Part shown: piece by piece, positions 1 through 8,625 of the stretch
Layout of the letters: each line of letters starts with the position of its first letter
Position numbering within the stretch: position 1 is the stretch's first letter
Source: Bacteroidales bacterium GP3
GTDB taxonomy: Bacteria; Bacteroidota; Bacteroidia; Bacteroidales; Muribaculaceae
DNA length: 19,315 bases
Assembly (NCBI GenBank): GCA_001701075.1
Contig: DAAK01000199.1
Span: 17,340 to 36,654, forward strand
Direction: 5' to 3'
The notes under the pieces: generated by a model
Told to the model about the DNA's origin: nothing
The model's input: only the letters and a program-made list of their open reading frames with translations
Databases searched by the model: none
Position numbers and translations under genes: made by a program

Positions 1-1445
1 TTATGAGAAGCTCCGCCGATAATGGCGGCATCGCGTGAAGAAATCCCTTCAGCACCGGGATATTCATCAATGAAATTGCCCATCATGGAGCGGCCGTCAT
101 CGTTTCCGCCTGTGGTGCGGTAATAGATTTTTGAAGTGGTAGCGTCGCGGAAATTATTGTTGGGTTTTTCCTCGTTGCAAGCAAAAATCTCTTGGCCATG
201 GCTATAAGGGTCGAAGTCGCCGCAATGCTGTGCATCTCCGTGGCCAAGACCTGTCGTTGAGAGTCCCAAGCCATTATCGTCTATCACCATAGATCCATAG
301 ACGATTTCATCACGACCATCCCAATCTACATCGGCAATTCCGAAATTATGGTATCCCTGGGCATACCATTCGCCACCAAGATCATTCCAACGCCAACGCT
401 CCACGAGTTTGTGAGTCGCAGGGTCGATATCGTATGTGATCATCTTAATCTTTGTGTAGATGCCGCGTGAAAGGAATAGGCTCGGTTTGCGTCCGTCGAG
501 ATAGGGGGCAGCAAAGAAATATTTAGAAGAGCGGTGACCATATCCGTCACCCCATTCATCTTTTACAAGATTGTCGTATGCTCCCCCGCTTAGGATGCCG
601 TTTGGATTGTTTTCCGGTTCTACACGCACGAGAGGGTAGTCGATGCATTCGTAGGGTTCGCAAGTCTCGCCGTTGGCATAGACGAGATACTCTTTGCCCC
701 AATGAAGAAACCATTGACCGTCTGGCCAAGAGTCGCCACGGTAGTTGATGGAGGCATCCCCGACAGTGTATGTTGTGCCATCTGCTTGATGTATGATAGT
801 TCCATCGGCTGCGCGGAAGACTACTTCTGCTTTGCCGTCGCCATCCCAGTCGGTGGCAATGATATTGATTTCATTATTTTGGAAATCTCCGATATTAGGA
901 CCGAAATTGATCCACCATTTCATGGTTCCGTCCATCTCGAGACATTCTACAACTGTGAAGATACCATTGTCGCCATCGTGATAGCTCGAGGCTGTGTTGT
1001 CGTATTTCATCAGAATCTCGAGCTCACCATCGCCGTCAACGTCAGCTGCAGTAGCGTCATTGGGGACTAATTTGGCTGTTATTTCCGGTGCATGTTGGGG
1101 CTTTATGATGGTGTAATTCTTCTCCCAGACTTTTACAGGAGCACAAGCTTCGGATTCGACACCGTTTATGACAGGTCGGATGGTATAAGAAGCATCGGTC
1201 GTGCCGGAAGTGTCTGTGAAGTTGGACACTTTCAGAGGAGTCTCATTAAGTTTGGTAGCACCTCGATAGATGTTGTATTCGATGCCGTCCCATTCATCGG
1301 CATTGATACGCCATGAGCAGAAGATACCGCTATCGGTTTTCATTGCTACGAGGCCACGTCCGAGGGCATCGGTCACTCGCTGGGCAGTTATGGAGGGAGC
1401 AATCGTCATTGCGATGCCCAATGCAAGTAGAATTCGTTTGTTCAT
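1..1445 (-). CDS. Rhamnogalacturonan lyase, PL11 type (3' end cut off by the window)
   Basis: Secreted polysaccharide lyase predicted to cleave the rhamnose-galacturonic acid backbone of rhamnogalacturonan I by beta-elimination. The frame is open from the ATG at 1445 to the left edge, giving 481 codons of an expected 600 or so. A Sec signal peptide spans residues 1-21 (ends Ile-Thr-Ala). Residues 23-105 match the N-terminal beta-sandwich of PL11 lyases (LGRGLVAMKTDSG, then an SWR motif and YNIYRG). From about 120 comes the beta-propeller, with calcium-type aspartate loops DVDGDGELEI (135-144) and DWDGDGKAEV (199-208) and a later DVDWDGRDEI; other family landmarks are WGDGYGHRSS, YHNFGIADVD and TGLGHGDAQHCGD. 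The stretch where I recall typical PL11 enzymes having Gly-Ala-His-Tyr-Thr reads PNIGDFQNNEINII here, so this is a divergent member. It has its own promoter at 1494-1524 and follows a terminator. The family call is firm; the exact substrate is inferred. Confidence 0.88.
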   Translation of the reverse strand, partial: MNKRILLALGIAMTIAPSITAQRVTDALGRGLVAMKTDSGIFCSWRINADEWDGIEYNIYRGATKLNETPLKVSNFTDTSGTTDASYTIRPVINGVESEACAPVKVWEKNYTIIKPQHAPEITAKLVPNDATAADVDGDGELEILMKYDNTASSYHDGDNGIFTVVECLEMDGTMKWWINFGPNIGDFQNNEINIIATDWDGDGKAEVVFRAADGTIIHQADGTTYTVGDASINYRGDSWPDGQWFLHWGKEYLVYANGETCEPYECIDYPLVRVEPENNPNGILSGGAYDNLVKDEWGDGYGHRSSKYFFAAPYLDGRKPSLFLSRGIYTKIKMITYDIDPATHKLVERWRWNDLGGEWYAQGYHNFGIADVDWDGRDEIVYGSMVIDDNGLGLSTTGLGHGDAQHCGDFDPYSHGQEIFACNEEKPNNNFRDATTSKIYYRTTGGNDDGRSMMGNFIDEYPGAEGISSRDAAIIGGASH

Positions 1446-1493
1446 AATGTCATGTTAGAATAGGTATTTATTAATCCTTATGATGTGAAAGTG

Positions 1494-1524
1494 CAAATTT
1501 ACAATATTTTAGTAAATAATGCAA
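1494..1524 (-). promoter_or_regulatory. Bacteroides-type promoter for the PL11 gene
   Basis: On the minus strand a -33 TTG (1522-1524) is followed after 20 bp by TAAATTTG (1494-1501), a full match to the Bacteroidetes -7 consensus TAnnTTTG. It lies about 48 bp upstream of the PL11 start codon, which leaves a leader of roughly 40 nt, and downstream of the preceding gene's terminator. This suggests that PL11 can be transcribed independently of the transport operon. Confidence 0.65.
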
Positions 1525-1553
1525 CATTCATTAAGTTAAATTTTTTAAATATT

Positions 1554-1590
1554 AAAAAATAAGGACGCACTGGTGAAAGTGCGTCCTTAT
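1554..1590 (-). terminator. Intrinsic terminator after the 724-residue secreted protein gene
   Basis: A perfect 12-bp stem pairs ATAAGGACGCAC (1559-1570) with GTGCGTCCTTAT (1579-1590) around the 8-nt loop TGGTGAAA. Read on the minus strand the stem runs into a T-tract (the A-run at 1554-1559). It begins 22 bp after the stop codon at 1613. This is a textbook Rho-independent terminator. Confidence 0.9.
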
Positions 1591-1612
1591 CGGAATTATT
1601 GTGTGGAATTGA

Positions 1613-3787
1613 TTACTTTACGATAATCTTCTTGCCATTGTGGATGTAGAGACCCGGGCGAGTAGGTTCAGCAACACGTACACCGTCGATAGAATACCAG
1701 TAGTTGTCGCCAGCTACAGTTGACTCAATACCTTTGACTGCGTCGCCTGCACCCTTTTGCTGGTAAACAGTTATCTTAGTGATAGCGGTATCGATACGAT
1801 AGAGAGCGTGGATTACATCATATGTTCCAGTTTCTTCATTGAGGACACCCTTCTGAGCTACGCTGTAAGCTGCATCATCACCTGCGAGAACTGCATAATA
1901 TTCGTCATCTGTAGCAACCTTCGGGTGGTTAGAGTTTCCACCATAGTTGTTGATAGAGTTAACTACAACGAAATCAGTTTCAGCAAGATCGTGGATGTAA
2001 ACGTTGTTGTTGTTGTTTTTAGTCTGGTCGTTGTAGAGACCGATGTGATAGAGCATACCTACGTTAGGGAGGCTGCCTTCATCAACCTTACCTCTTTCGG
2101 GGAAGATAGTGAGGCCTTCGAATAATTCACCCTTAGCAGTTTCAGCGACACCTGTGCGGTCGATTACTGAGTATTCAAGAACGTTAGTAGTGTTATCTTC
2201 AGCGACGAAGCCGAATGGATAAATTCTTAATGGACGAGTCTCTGTTACATTACCATCAGCATCCAATACATCTTCTGTTTCTGTCGGTGATTCGTAATAG
2301 AGGCGCTTACGAGCTGTCCAGTTGTTGAAGCCAGAAGTCTGATCACTATTCAGAACTGTGAATTCAGCCGGGAAGCCAGCAGCTGCGATTTCTTCCTTGG
2401 TCATACGGGCGAAATCCCATACTTTCTTGGTTTCGAACTGGCTGTCGTTTGTAACCGTTACAGTTGTCGGTTGGTATCCGAATGCTTTTGTAGTGATTGT
2501 GAGAGTGCCTTCTTGTGTCACTTCGAGAGAGCAACCTGAAGCTTGATCTTTTTCAGCAATTTTTTCTCCTTCTTTGCCTGTATATTCATAGTCAATGAAG
2601 ATTGTAGGCTGAAGAGGTACGTCTGCATTGCTTACAGTAAGAACATAATTCTTTGCAAAATCAGTGCCAACAGCTGAGATAGAAGCGATAGCCTCTGGAA
2701 GAGCAACGGGAACACATTCAACTTGTGCTTCAATTACTTCAGATTGAGCCTCACCGCAAGTAGTCCATGCTTTAAGAGTGCCGCTGGTAGTAGTCTCGTA
2801 GACATATTCACCATCGCATTCTGCGTAGTCTACACTTTCTTCAGCGCCATCTGTTCCGATAACGTGAAGAGTCTCACCATCCATGAAGGAAATAGTATAG
2901 GCACGAATGTTGAGATTTTCTTGATCATCAGAATCCCTGCCGATGCGAGTAAGAGCAACTGTAGGATCATTTGCATAGTCAGCCTCTGTATCTGTAGAGA
3001 TCATGATGTTGTCTATATCGTATGTAGTGTTGTTACGAGCAAGCATTACATTCAGACCTTCAGCATACATAGAGATTGCGCTGCCGTCTGCGATATTGGT
3101 TTCAGGAACAGTGAGAGTTCCACCTTTGATGATTTCGCCAGTGATGGTTTGCATCTGGTATTCCACTGTACGTGCGTAAACATCAACTGTCATGTCGATC
3201 ACGTACCATACATTATCTGCCAAAGTAGTTGGATCAGAATAATCGATAGAATAAGAAGTTGTCACAGTGCCGTCTTCTGCAGTACTTTCGTTAACTTTAG
3301 TGGCACCGTCAATAACATATTGAAGAGCATCTTTTGTATTACCATCGTCTACCTGAGACACGTCAAAAAGATAGTTCTGCCAGTATCCAGCAGGGCTAAA
3401 TCTGTTACGGTAAGGCTGGTTGACGCCTGGATCTTCGTTTGTGAAGATTGTGATAGCGCTGTTGTACTGGTTGCAAGTGCTGTTTTTGATCATGTACTCA
3501 AAATGCACATTGTAAGTACCGTTTTCGAGAACAGATTCACCTTCAGAAAGGAAAACTTCCTGTCCCCATTTTACATAAGTGCTACCACCATTCTGACCGT
3601 TCTGGTTGATTTCAAGGAACTTGCCATATTCGTCAGAAGCGATTGTCATTAAACCGCGATAATCACCCCAACCAGCTTCTGCCGGAGTTGTGACTTTCTC
3701 AAAATTCTGCTGATACAGAACGCGTGTAGAAGCAAAGCCTGTGAGAGCCATGCAAGCTACGCCAAGGGTTAAGAAAAGTTTTTTCAT
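1613..3787 (-). CDS. Secreted multidomain protein of unknown function with a type IX-like C-terminal tail
   Basis: This 724-residue protein is not one I recognise as a named family. The start at 3787 gives a clean signal peptide (MKKLFLTLGVACMALTGFAS); a 27-codon upstream extension in the same frame has no signal features. The cysteine at residue 12 does not sit in a good lipobox, so a soluble secreted form is likelier than a lipoprotein. Residues 21-266 look like a beta-jelly-roll (laminin-G or carbohydrate-binding type) ending in YDIDNIMIS. About 275-450 resembles one or two Ig-like beta domains (ending TTVTVTND). Residues 455-690 form a third region opening with VWDFARMT. The end, 697-724 (WYSIDGVRV, GLYIHNGKKIIVK), resembles the C-terminal sorting domains of type IX secretion cargo. 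It occupies the slot where SusE/F-like glycan-binding proteins usually lie, but it has its own promoter and terminator. A glycan-binding or pectin-acting role is inference only. Confidence 0.82.
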   Translation of the reverse strand: MKKLFLTLGVACMALTGFASTRVLYQQNFEKVTTPAEAGWGDYRGLMTIASDEYGKFLEINQNGQNGGSTYVKWGQEVFLSEGESVLENGTYNVHFEYMIKNSTCNQYNSAITIFTNEDPGVNQPYRNRFSPAGYWQNYLFDVSQVDDGNTKDALQYVIDGATKVNESTAEDGTVTTSYSIDYSDPTTLADNVWYVIDMTVDVYARTVEYQMQTITGEIIKGGTLTVPETNIADGSAISMYAEGLNVMLARNNTTYDIDNIMISTDTEADYANDPTVALTRIGRDSDDQENLNIRAYTISFMDGETLHVIGTDGAEESVDYAECDGEYVYETTTSGTLKAWTTCGEAQSEVIEAQVECVPVALPEAIASISAVGTDFAKNYVLTVSNADVPLQPTIFIDYEYTGKEGEKIAEKDQASGCSLEVTQEGTLTITTKAFGYQPTTVTVTNDSQFETKKVWDFARMTKEEIAAAGFPAEFTVLNSDQTSGFNNWTARKRLYYESPTETEDVLDADGNVTETRPLRIYPFGFVAEDNTTNVLEYSVIDRTGVAETAKGELFEGLTIFPERGKVDEGSLPNVGMLYHIGLYNDQTKNNNNNVYIHDLAETDFVVVNSINNYGGNSNHPKVATDDEYYAVLAGDDAAYSVAQKGVLNEETGTYDVIHALYRIDTAITKITVYQQKGAGDAVKGIESTVAGDNYWYSIDGVRVAEPTRPGLYIHNGKKIIVK

Positions 3788-3896
3788 AAAATAGATTTTA
3801 AGAAAAATGGTTAATGTTAGGTTCAATGTTATTTCAAGTGCAACAATATGGCAGAACCCACAAGCCATAAGTTGCCAAGTGTTTTATCACTTTGTG

Positions 3897-3928
3897 CAAA
3901 GTTACATAATATCTTTAGAATATCCAAA
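3897..3928 (-). promoter_or_regulatory. Bacteroides-type promoter for the secreted 724-residue protein
   Basis: On the minus strand a -33 TTTG (3925-3928) is followed by exactly 20 bp and then TAACTTTG (3897-3904), matching TAnnTTTG. The start codon lies about 110 bp downstream. The -33 TTTG is the end of the T-tract of the terminator that closes the upstream transport operon, so termination of one unit and initiation of the next overlap. Confidence 0.7.
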
Positions 3929-3977
3929 AAAAAATGAAAAATAATGAAAAATGGCGTCAAGTTTTTTGACGCCATTT
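3926..3977 (-). terminator. Intrinsic terminator at the end of the SusC/SusD operon
   Basis: A perfect 12-bp stem pairs AAATGGCGTCAA (3949-3960) with TTGACGCCATTT (3966-3977) around the 5-nt loop GTTTT. On the minus strand it is followed by T-rich sequence ending in a run of nine T (the A-run 3926-3934). It starts 21 bp after the susD-2 stop, so it separates the transport operon from the secreted-protein gene. Confidence 0.88.
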
Positions 3978-3998
3978 CATTTTGATTGTATTTTTTGG

Positions 3999-5735
3999 TT
4001 ACCAACCCGGATTTTGAGTAAGTTTACCTGACTTTAACACTTCGGCTTGGGGAATAGGCCAGAAATATGCTTTGTCGCCCGGCCAAGTGCGTTTCGTGAT
4101 ATAAGAAGGATTGACCACAGGAGTATAAGTGAATGTGTCATCTCCATTCTTCGTTATCTCCATCACCTTGATATCAGAGAAATATTGCGGGCCTTTCATC
4201 CAGCGGCGGACGTCGAACATACGGTGTCCTTCAAAAGCAAGCTCTACGAAACGTTCATTCTCATATCTCTTCTCGAAATCTGAAAAGCTTAGGCCACTTG
4301 CGATTTCAGGCTGACCTGCACGGTTGCGGACTGTATTGATAGCATCAGCAGCCGACATTGTCAGTTCATCAGCAGTGTTGTATCCGCTGCCGGTATAATT
4401 CAGCATAGCCTCTGCATAGTCAAGATATACCTGACCGAGGCGGAAGAGAATCCAGGTGTGAGTAGTGGAAGTCACGCCGGTACCGGAAATCTTTGCAGTG
4501 CGGTCTACGTATTTCTTGAGATAATATCCAGTAGGTGTGCCATATGCTACAGAACGTGAGTTGGCACCGCCAAACCAAGTTTCAAGAGCTTCGGTAGGAA
4601 GCTGGTCGGGCCATTTCTCTCCATTGAGAGCCACTGTGTAGCCAAGACGAATGTCACGATCTTTATAAGGGTTCTGAGGGTCGTAGCCTGAGTTCGGATC
4701 ATCAATAGGAAGACCATTGGTCATTTCATATGCTGACACAAGGTTTTCGGTAGGACAGTTGCCACCGTTGCCACCTTCCATGCCAATTGGGAAGTTGCGC
4801 TTCTCAAAGTCGTTGCTTGCGGCGAGGCGACGAGCGAAGATGATTTCCTTTGAAGAGTCAGAATTCGACCAGTTGTCTGATCCAAATAGTTTCGAATAGT
4901 CGCTTGCGAGTTTCATGCCACGCTTTCTGCACTCATCGAGGCATTCCTTATTGCGAAGAGCTGCCTGATGCCAAAGTTCCTTGACTTCACTGTCGCTCTT
5001 ACCCTGGGTAAATAGGGGAGATGCATTATAGAGAGCTGCACGAGCGCGAAGAGCGAGAACACCCAGGTTGTTGACGCGTCCCGGTTCATTCTCGATAGAA
5101 TTGTAGGCACCGGAGTAGTCCTGGATTATTTCATCCTTAATTGCGTCGCATTCGCTGTCGATGAACGCAAAAATCTCATCGATAGATGCTGGCTCTGAAT
5201 TGTTGGCATCTTCTGCATTCAAGTTCTCAGTAATCAATGGAACGCTTCCATATTGGCGCACCAACAGGAAATAGAAGTATGCACGCATGAAGCGTACTTC
5301 CCACTGATAATTCTCATATTTGATCATCTGGTCCTTGTAATCCTTTTCAAGCTTATGCTCGGGGAATTCAAGACCGATATAGTCTGAAAGGTAAAGATTG
5401 CAGTATGCAATAGCATCCCAGCATGCACTCCAGATGCTTGAGTTTGCATTTGTTGGGCTCCAAGCTCCGTTATAGTATGACTCGATTGCGTTTCCCTGAT
5501 GGCTATAGACGGCCTCATCAGTAGCTGAGCAAAGCGAAGCACCGCCATACATCTGACCCCAGTCATAGTCAAGGTCTCTGTAGATATGAGTAGTGAATGC
5601 ACCAACATTGCCGAAGTCACGCTTCACGAATTCCTCGTCGTTGACGCGAAACTCATTATAGTCCATCTGGTCGGAGCAGGCTGTCAGGCCGAGCGACATC
5701 AAAGCCGCAATGCTGAATATATGTTTAATTTTCAT
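3999..5735 (-). CDS. RagB/SusD family surface glycan-binding lipoprotein (second pair)
   Basis: Outer-surface lipoprotein that captures oligosaccharides and acts as the lid of its partner TonB-dependent transporter. It is 578 residues long, a usual SusD size. The signal peptide ends in a lipobox, LTAC, with the lipidated cysteine at residue 20. An N-terminal SusD-like helical region with TPR-like features is followed by the RagB/SusD domain (FRLGQVYLDYAEAMLN, then AADAINTVRNRAGQP, then ENERFVELAFEGHRMFDVRRW), all hallmark segments near the C terminus. It ends in Asn-Pro-Gly-Trp, as is usual for the family. It is the last gene of the four-gene operon, 22 bp after susC-2, and is followed by a strong terminator. 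The family is certain; the ligand is inferred from neighbouring pectin enzymes. Confidence 0.96.
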   Translation of the reverse strand: MKIKHIFSIAALMSLGLTACSDQMDYNEFRVNDEEFVKRDFGNVGAFTTHIYRDLDYDWGQMYGGASLCSATDEAVYSHQGNAIESYYNGAWSPTNANSSIWSACWDAIAYCNLYLSDYIGLEFPEHKLEKDYKDQMIKYENYQWEVRFMRAYFYFLLVRQYGSVPLITENLNAEDANNSEPASIDEIFAFIDSECDAIKDEIIQDYSGAYNSIENEPGRVNNLGVLALRARAALYNASPLFTQGKSDSEVKELWHQAALRNKECLDECRKRGMKLASDYSKLFGSDNWSNSDSSKEIIFARRLAASNDFEKRNFPIGMEGGNGGNCPTENLVSAYEMTNGLPIDDPNSGYDPQNPYKDRDIRLGYTVALNGEKWPDQLPTEALETWFGGANSRSVAYGTPTGYYLKKYVDRTAKISGTGVTSTTHTWILFRLGQVYLDYAEAMLNYTGSGYNTADELTMSAADAINTVRNRAGQPEIASGLSFSDFEKRYENERFVELAFEGHRMFDVRRWMKGPQYFSDIKVMEITKNGDDTFTYTPVVNPSYITKRTWPGDKAYFWPIPQAEVLKSGKLTQNPGW

Positions 5736-5757
5736 ATTGTCTCAATTGTCAGAAAAG

Positions 5758-8598
5758 TTAGAAAGTAAGTTTCACACCGACCACAACCTGACGAGAAAGA
5801 GGAGCTACTATGCCGGTAGCCTCCGGGTCAAGGTTTTCAAGTTTGTTGTCGCCACCTGTAGCAATGTTGCAGAGATCGACGCCACGCACATAAATCTTAG
5901 CGCCATTGATAAAGTGAGTCTTGGCGAGAAGGTTCTTGTCGAAGTTATAATAGAGCTCGATGTTGCGAAGCTTCAGGTAGGAGCGATCGCGCTGCCAGAA
6001 TGTGCTGGTCTGGTAGTTGTTGGCATTGCTTGTGGAGCTGAGGCGTGGATAGAGGGCATCTGCAACATTGTTATCAACACTCCAACGGTTGTCATAGACT
6101 TCCTGTGCGAGAGAGCTGTTGTTGATGAGTCCCCAGTAGTAGCCCTGTGAGCTAAGGTTGCAGCCATAGTTGCCCACACCCTGGAAATGAGCTACAAGAC
6201 CGATGCCTTTATATTCTGCTCCAAGATGGAAAGTATAGAATATTTCAGGACATACCGGATTATAGCCAATCTTAGTCTTATCGTTGGCATCAATCACTCC
6301 GTCACCATTGAGGTCCTTGTAGCGGATATCACCGGGGCGGACGGTAGAGAATGTCTGTGTAGGAGCAGCGTCAATCTCAGCCTGAGAAGTGAAGAGACCT
6401 TCGGCTATCAGACCATAAGTAGAGCTAAGAGGATTACCGGTGTTCACAAGATTGTCGAAAGCTTTTGGCTCCTCAGCCATATCGATAATCTTGCTCTTTG
6501 AATATAGGAAAGATCCTCCTGCCATGACATTCCATTCGCCAAAGTTCTTGTTGAAGTCAAGTTCAATGTCAACACCACGGTTGTCAACCTTTCCTTGATT
6601 CTTGAAAGGAGCAGTGAAGCCGATGAGGCTTGAATAAGCCCCGGAACCATCAACGAAAATATCATAATGGCGGTTGTAGAAGTAATCGGCAGTCAGGTCG
6701 ATGCATCCAAGGAAGCTTGCGTTGATTCCTACATCATATTTAGCCACTTTCTCATGAGTCGGATCTATGACAGGGAGCTGGGAAACAGTCACTGAAGTGC
6801 CGGTGGACCCTCCATCATATTTTTCCGACCAAGGATATGCTGTAGAAGCGAATCCGTAGTTCTGTAGGTAGTAGGTCCAGACATTGTCGCCCGGGAGGCG
6901 GTCAAGGTTCTGGATACCCCATGAAGCACGAGCCTTAAGGAAGTTAACAGCCAGATCGTCATTGTTCAGGATCACAGCACCAAGCGATACGTTGGGAGAG
7001 AAACTCCATTTAGTGCCAGGAGCAAGACGAGATGATCCCATTTCTGCGAGAGCAACTCCGAGTGAGTATCTGTCGGCAAATGTATACTGACCCCAAAATG
7101 AAATATTGTGGCGATATACATTGTTATTGGTTCCCATTGGATCCTCGTAGTCATAATGATATTTGAGCTGACCCATGATCCGGTGCTTTTCAGCGAAGAC
7201 ATTGTCGTATGTAAAAGCTGCCCAAGCATTAAGTCGGCGTGCAAAAGACTTTCCGTTGGCTCCAGTGCCCATTTCAGTGGCCTGGTCGTCTACCTGCCAG
7301 TAAGAGGTCAGTGGTTGACCATTTTCCCAACCAGTCACGCTCGACATACCGTAGTTGTACTTCTTAGAGTGATCTTCCACGATATTAGAAACCACATCGT
7401 AGCTTGCGCCGATATTGAATTTGAGACCCTTTGTCACCATGCAAAGATCTTGGTCGATTTCAGCATCGAAGAATAGCTGACGGTCAAAAATCTTGTAGTA
7501 TGCAGCGTCGGTAGACTGTGCCACCGGGTTATTGTCGCCCGACCATGTCGAATTACCACCCCACACTCCGAATTCATTCTTTACGGGGAAGGCTAAAGCC
7601 GGAGTGCTGTAGATCATACCCCACAAATCAGCATTAGCTCCTGGAGTCTGCATCTCACCAATGGAAGTGAAGATGTTGGTCTTCAGCTGAGTGTATTGCC
7701 AGAGGTCGACATCAAGATTGGTGCGGACATTACCTCTGACATATTTGTCTTGAGTCGAGTAGCCGGTGTTTCTATTGGGGTTCTTGATGAATCCGTCGCT
7801 ATATACGAAGTTTGCCATAGTGAAATAGCGGAATTTCTCACCACCTCCGGAGAACTCTACAGAAGCGCGGTCGCCGTTCGCGTGATTACGGAAAGTCTCG
7901 CTTACCCAATCTACATTAGGATAGAGAGCTGGATACTGTCCACTTGCAAAAGCATCGATATCCTGTTGGCTATATTTGGCAAACTGACCTTGTCCTTCGT
8001 TGAAAAGAGCCTCATTCATTGCCTTAGCATATGTTGTGGCATCGACGAATTTCGGACGGTTTGTCATGTTGGAGAATATGTGCTCATAGTTGACGCGGAT
8101 GGTGCGTGAATTATATTCTCCATGCTTAGTAAGGATGTTGATTACGCCGTCTGCTCCCTTATACCCATAGAGTGCAGTAGCAGCAGCGTCTTTAAGAATC
8201 TGTACTTCCTCCACTTCTTCGGGATCAAGCATCGTTATATCGCGTTCAATGCCATCTACGAGAATGAGTGGTGTACTTCCGGAAAGGCTCTGGAGCCCAC
8301 GAACGTAGAAAGTGGGATTCTGAGCATAATATGTGCCGTTGCCGGCTATAGATATGAGGCCTTTGCCTTCACCAATAAGAGTGTTGCCGATATTTTTGGC
8401 GGAGCGCTCAGTTACGTCGTTGATCTTGATTACGCTGACAGAGGCAGTGGAATTCTCACGATTCACTGGAAGGTTTGTCCCTATATGGTAATCCTGAGCA
8501 AGCCACTGTTTTGCTACAGTGTCCACTGATTCCTGGGCCGTAACCGGCAGGGCAAGCCCTGCAGCGAGCGACATAAGAAATATATATTTAGATTTCAT
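5758..8598 (-). CDS. SusC/RagA-type TonB-dependent outer membrane transporter lacking the N-terminal extension (second pair)
   Basis: Outer membrane beta-barrel importer for oligosaccharides, energised by TonB. It has 946 residues with a signal peptide (cleavage near 21, Pro-Val-Thr-Ala). The plug domain spans about 50-160, with FYVRGLQSLSG, LILVDGIERDITMLDPEEVEEVQILKDA (113-136 region) and TALYGYKGADGVI, the signature order of SusC plugs. The barrel follows, with the SusC-typical DLNGDGVIDANDK insertion and a C-terminal strand ending GVKLTF. Unlike susC-1 it has no carboxypeptidase-regulatory-like domain: only about 28 residues lie between the signal peptide and the plug, and no clear TonB box is visible there. 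It sits 27 bp after susD-1 and 22 bp before susD-2. It could use a degenerate TonB box or serve as an accessory transporter. Confidence 0.95.
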   Translation of the reverse strand: MKSKYIFLMSLAAGLALPVTAQESVDTVAKQWLAQDYHIGTNLPVNRENSTASVSVIKINDVTERSAKNIGNTLIGEGKGLISIAGNGTYYAQNPTFYVRGLQSLSGSTPLILVDGIERDITMLDPEEVEEVQILKDAAATALYGYKGADGVINILTKHGEYNSRTIRVNYEHIFSNMTNRPKFVDATTYAKAMNEALFNEGQGQFAKYSQQDIDAFASGQYPALYPNVDWVSETFRNHANGDRASVEFSGGGEKFRYFTMANFVYSDGFIKNPNRNTGYSTQDKYVRGNVRTNLDVDLWQYTQLKTNIFTSIGEMQTPGANADLWGMIYSTPALAFPVKNEFGVWGGNSTWSGDNNPVAQSTDAAYYKIFDRQLFFDAEIDQDLCMVTKGLKFNIGASYDVVSNIVEDHSKKYNYGMSSVTGWENGQPLTSYWQVDDQATEMGTGANGKSFARRLNAWAAFTYDNVFAEKHRIMGQLKYHYDYEDPMGTNNNVYRHNISFWGQYTFADRYSLGVALAEMGSSRLAPGTKWSFSPNVSLGAVILNNDDLAVNFLKARASWGIQNLDRLPGDNVWTYYLQNYGFASTAYPWSEKYDGGSTGTSVTVSQLPVIDPTHEKVAKYDVGINASFLGCIDLTADYFYNRHYDIFVDGSGAYSSLIGFTAPFKNQGKVDNRGVDIELDFNKNFGEWNVMAGGSFLYSKSKIIDMAEEPKAFDNLVNTGNPLSSTYGLIAEGLFTSQAEIDAAPTQTFSTVRPGDIRYKDLNGDGVIDANDKTKIGYNPVCPEIFYTFHLGAEYKGIGLVAHFQGVGNYGCNLSSQGYYWGLINNSSLAQEVYDNRWSVDNNVADALYPRLSSTSNANNYQTSTFWQRDRSYLKLRNIELYYNFDKNLLAKTHFINGAKIYVRGVDLCNIATGGDNKLENLDPEATGIVAPLSRQVVVGVKLTF

Positions 8599-8625
8599 TG
8601 TTGTTCGATTTAGTATATTGGTTTA

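Noticed and set aside
2003..2017. Run of five GTT triplets (poly-Asn in the protein) as a phase-variation tract
   Set aside because: The repeat unit is three bases, so slippage would not change frame, and it is short. It simply encodes asparagines in a loop.
2723..3652. Long plus-strand open frame (309 codons) opposite the secreted-protein gene
   Set aside because: It is fully antisense to a gene with a signal peptide, recognisable domain layout, promoter and terminator; its translation is Cys/Ile/Ser/Val rich with no recognisable motif. It is a shadow frame.
3751..3787. Possible lipobox at Cys12 of the 724-residue protein
   Set aside because: The residues before the cysteine (Gly-Val-Ala) do not fit the usual Leu-x-Gly/Ala-Cys pattern, the hydrophobic stretch before it would be very short, and a better signal peptidase I site follows at about residue 20.
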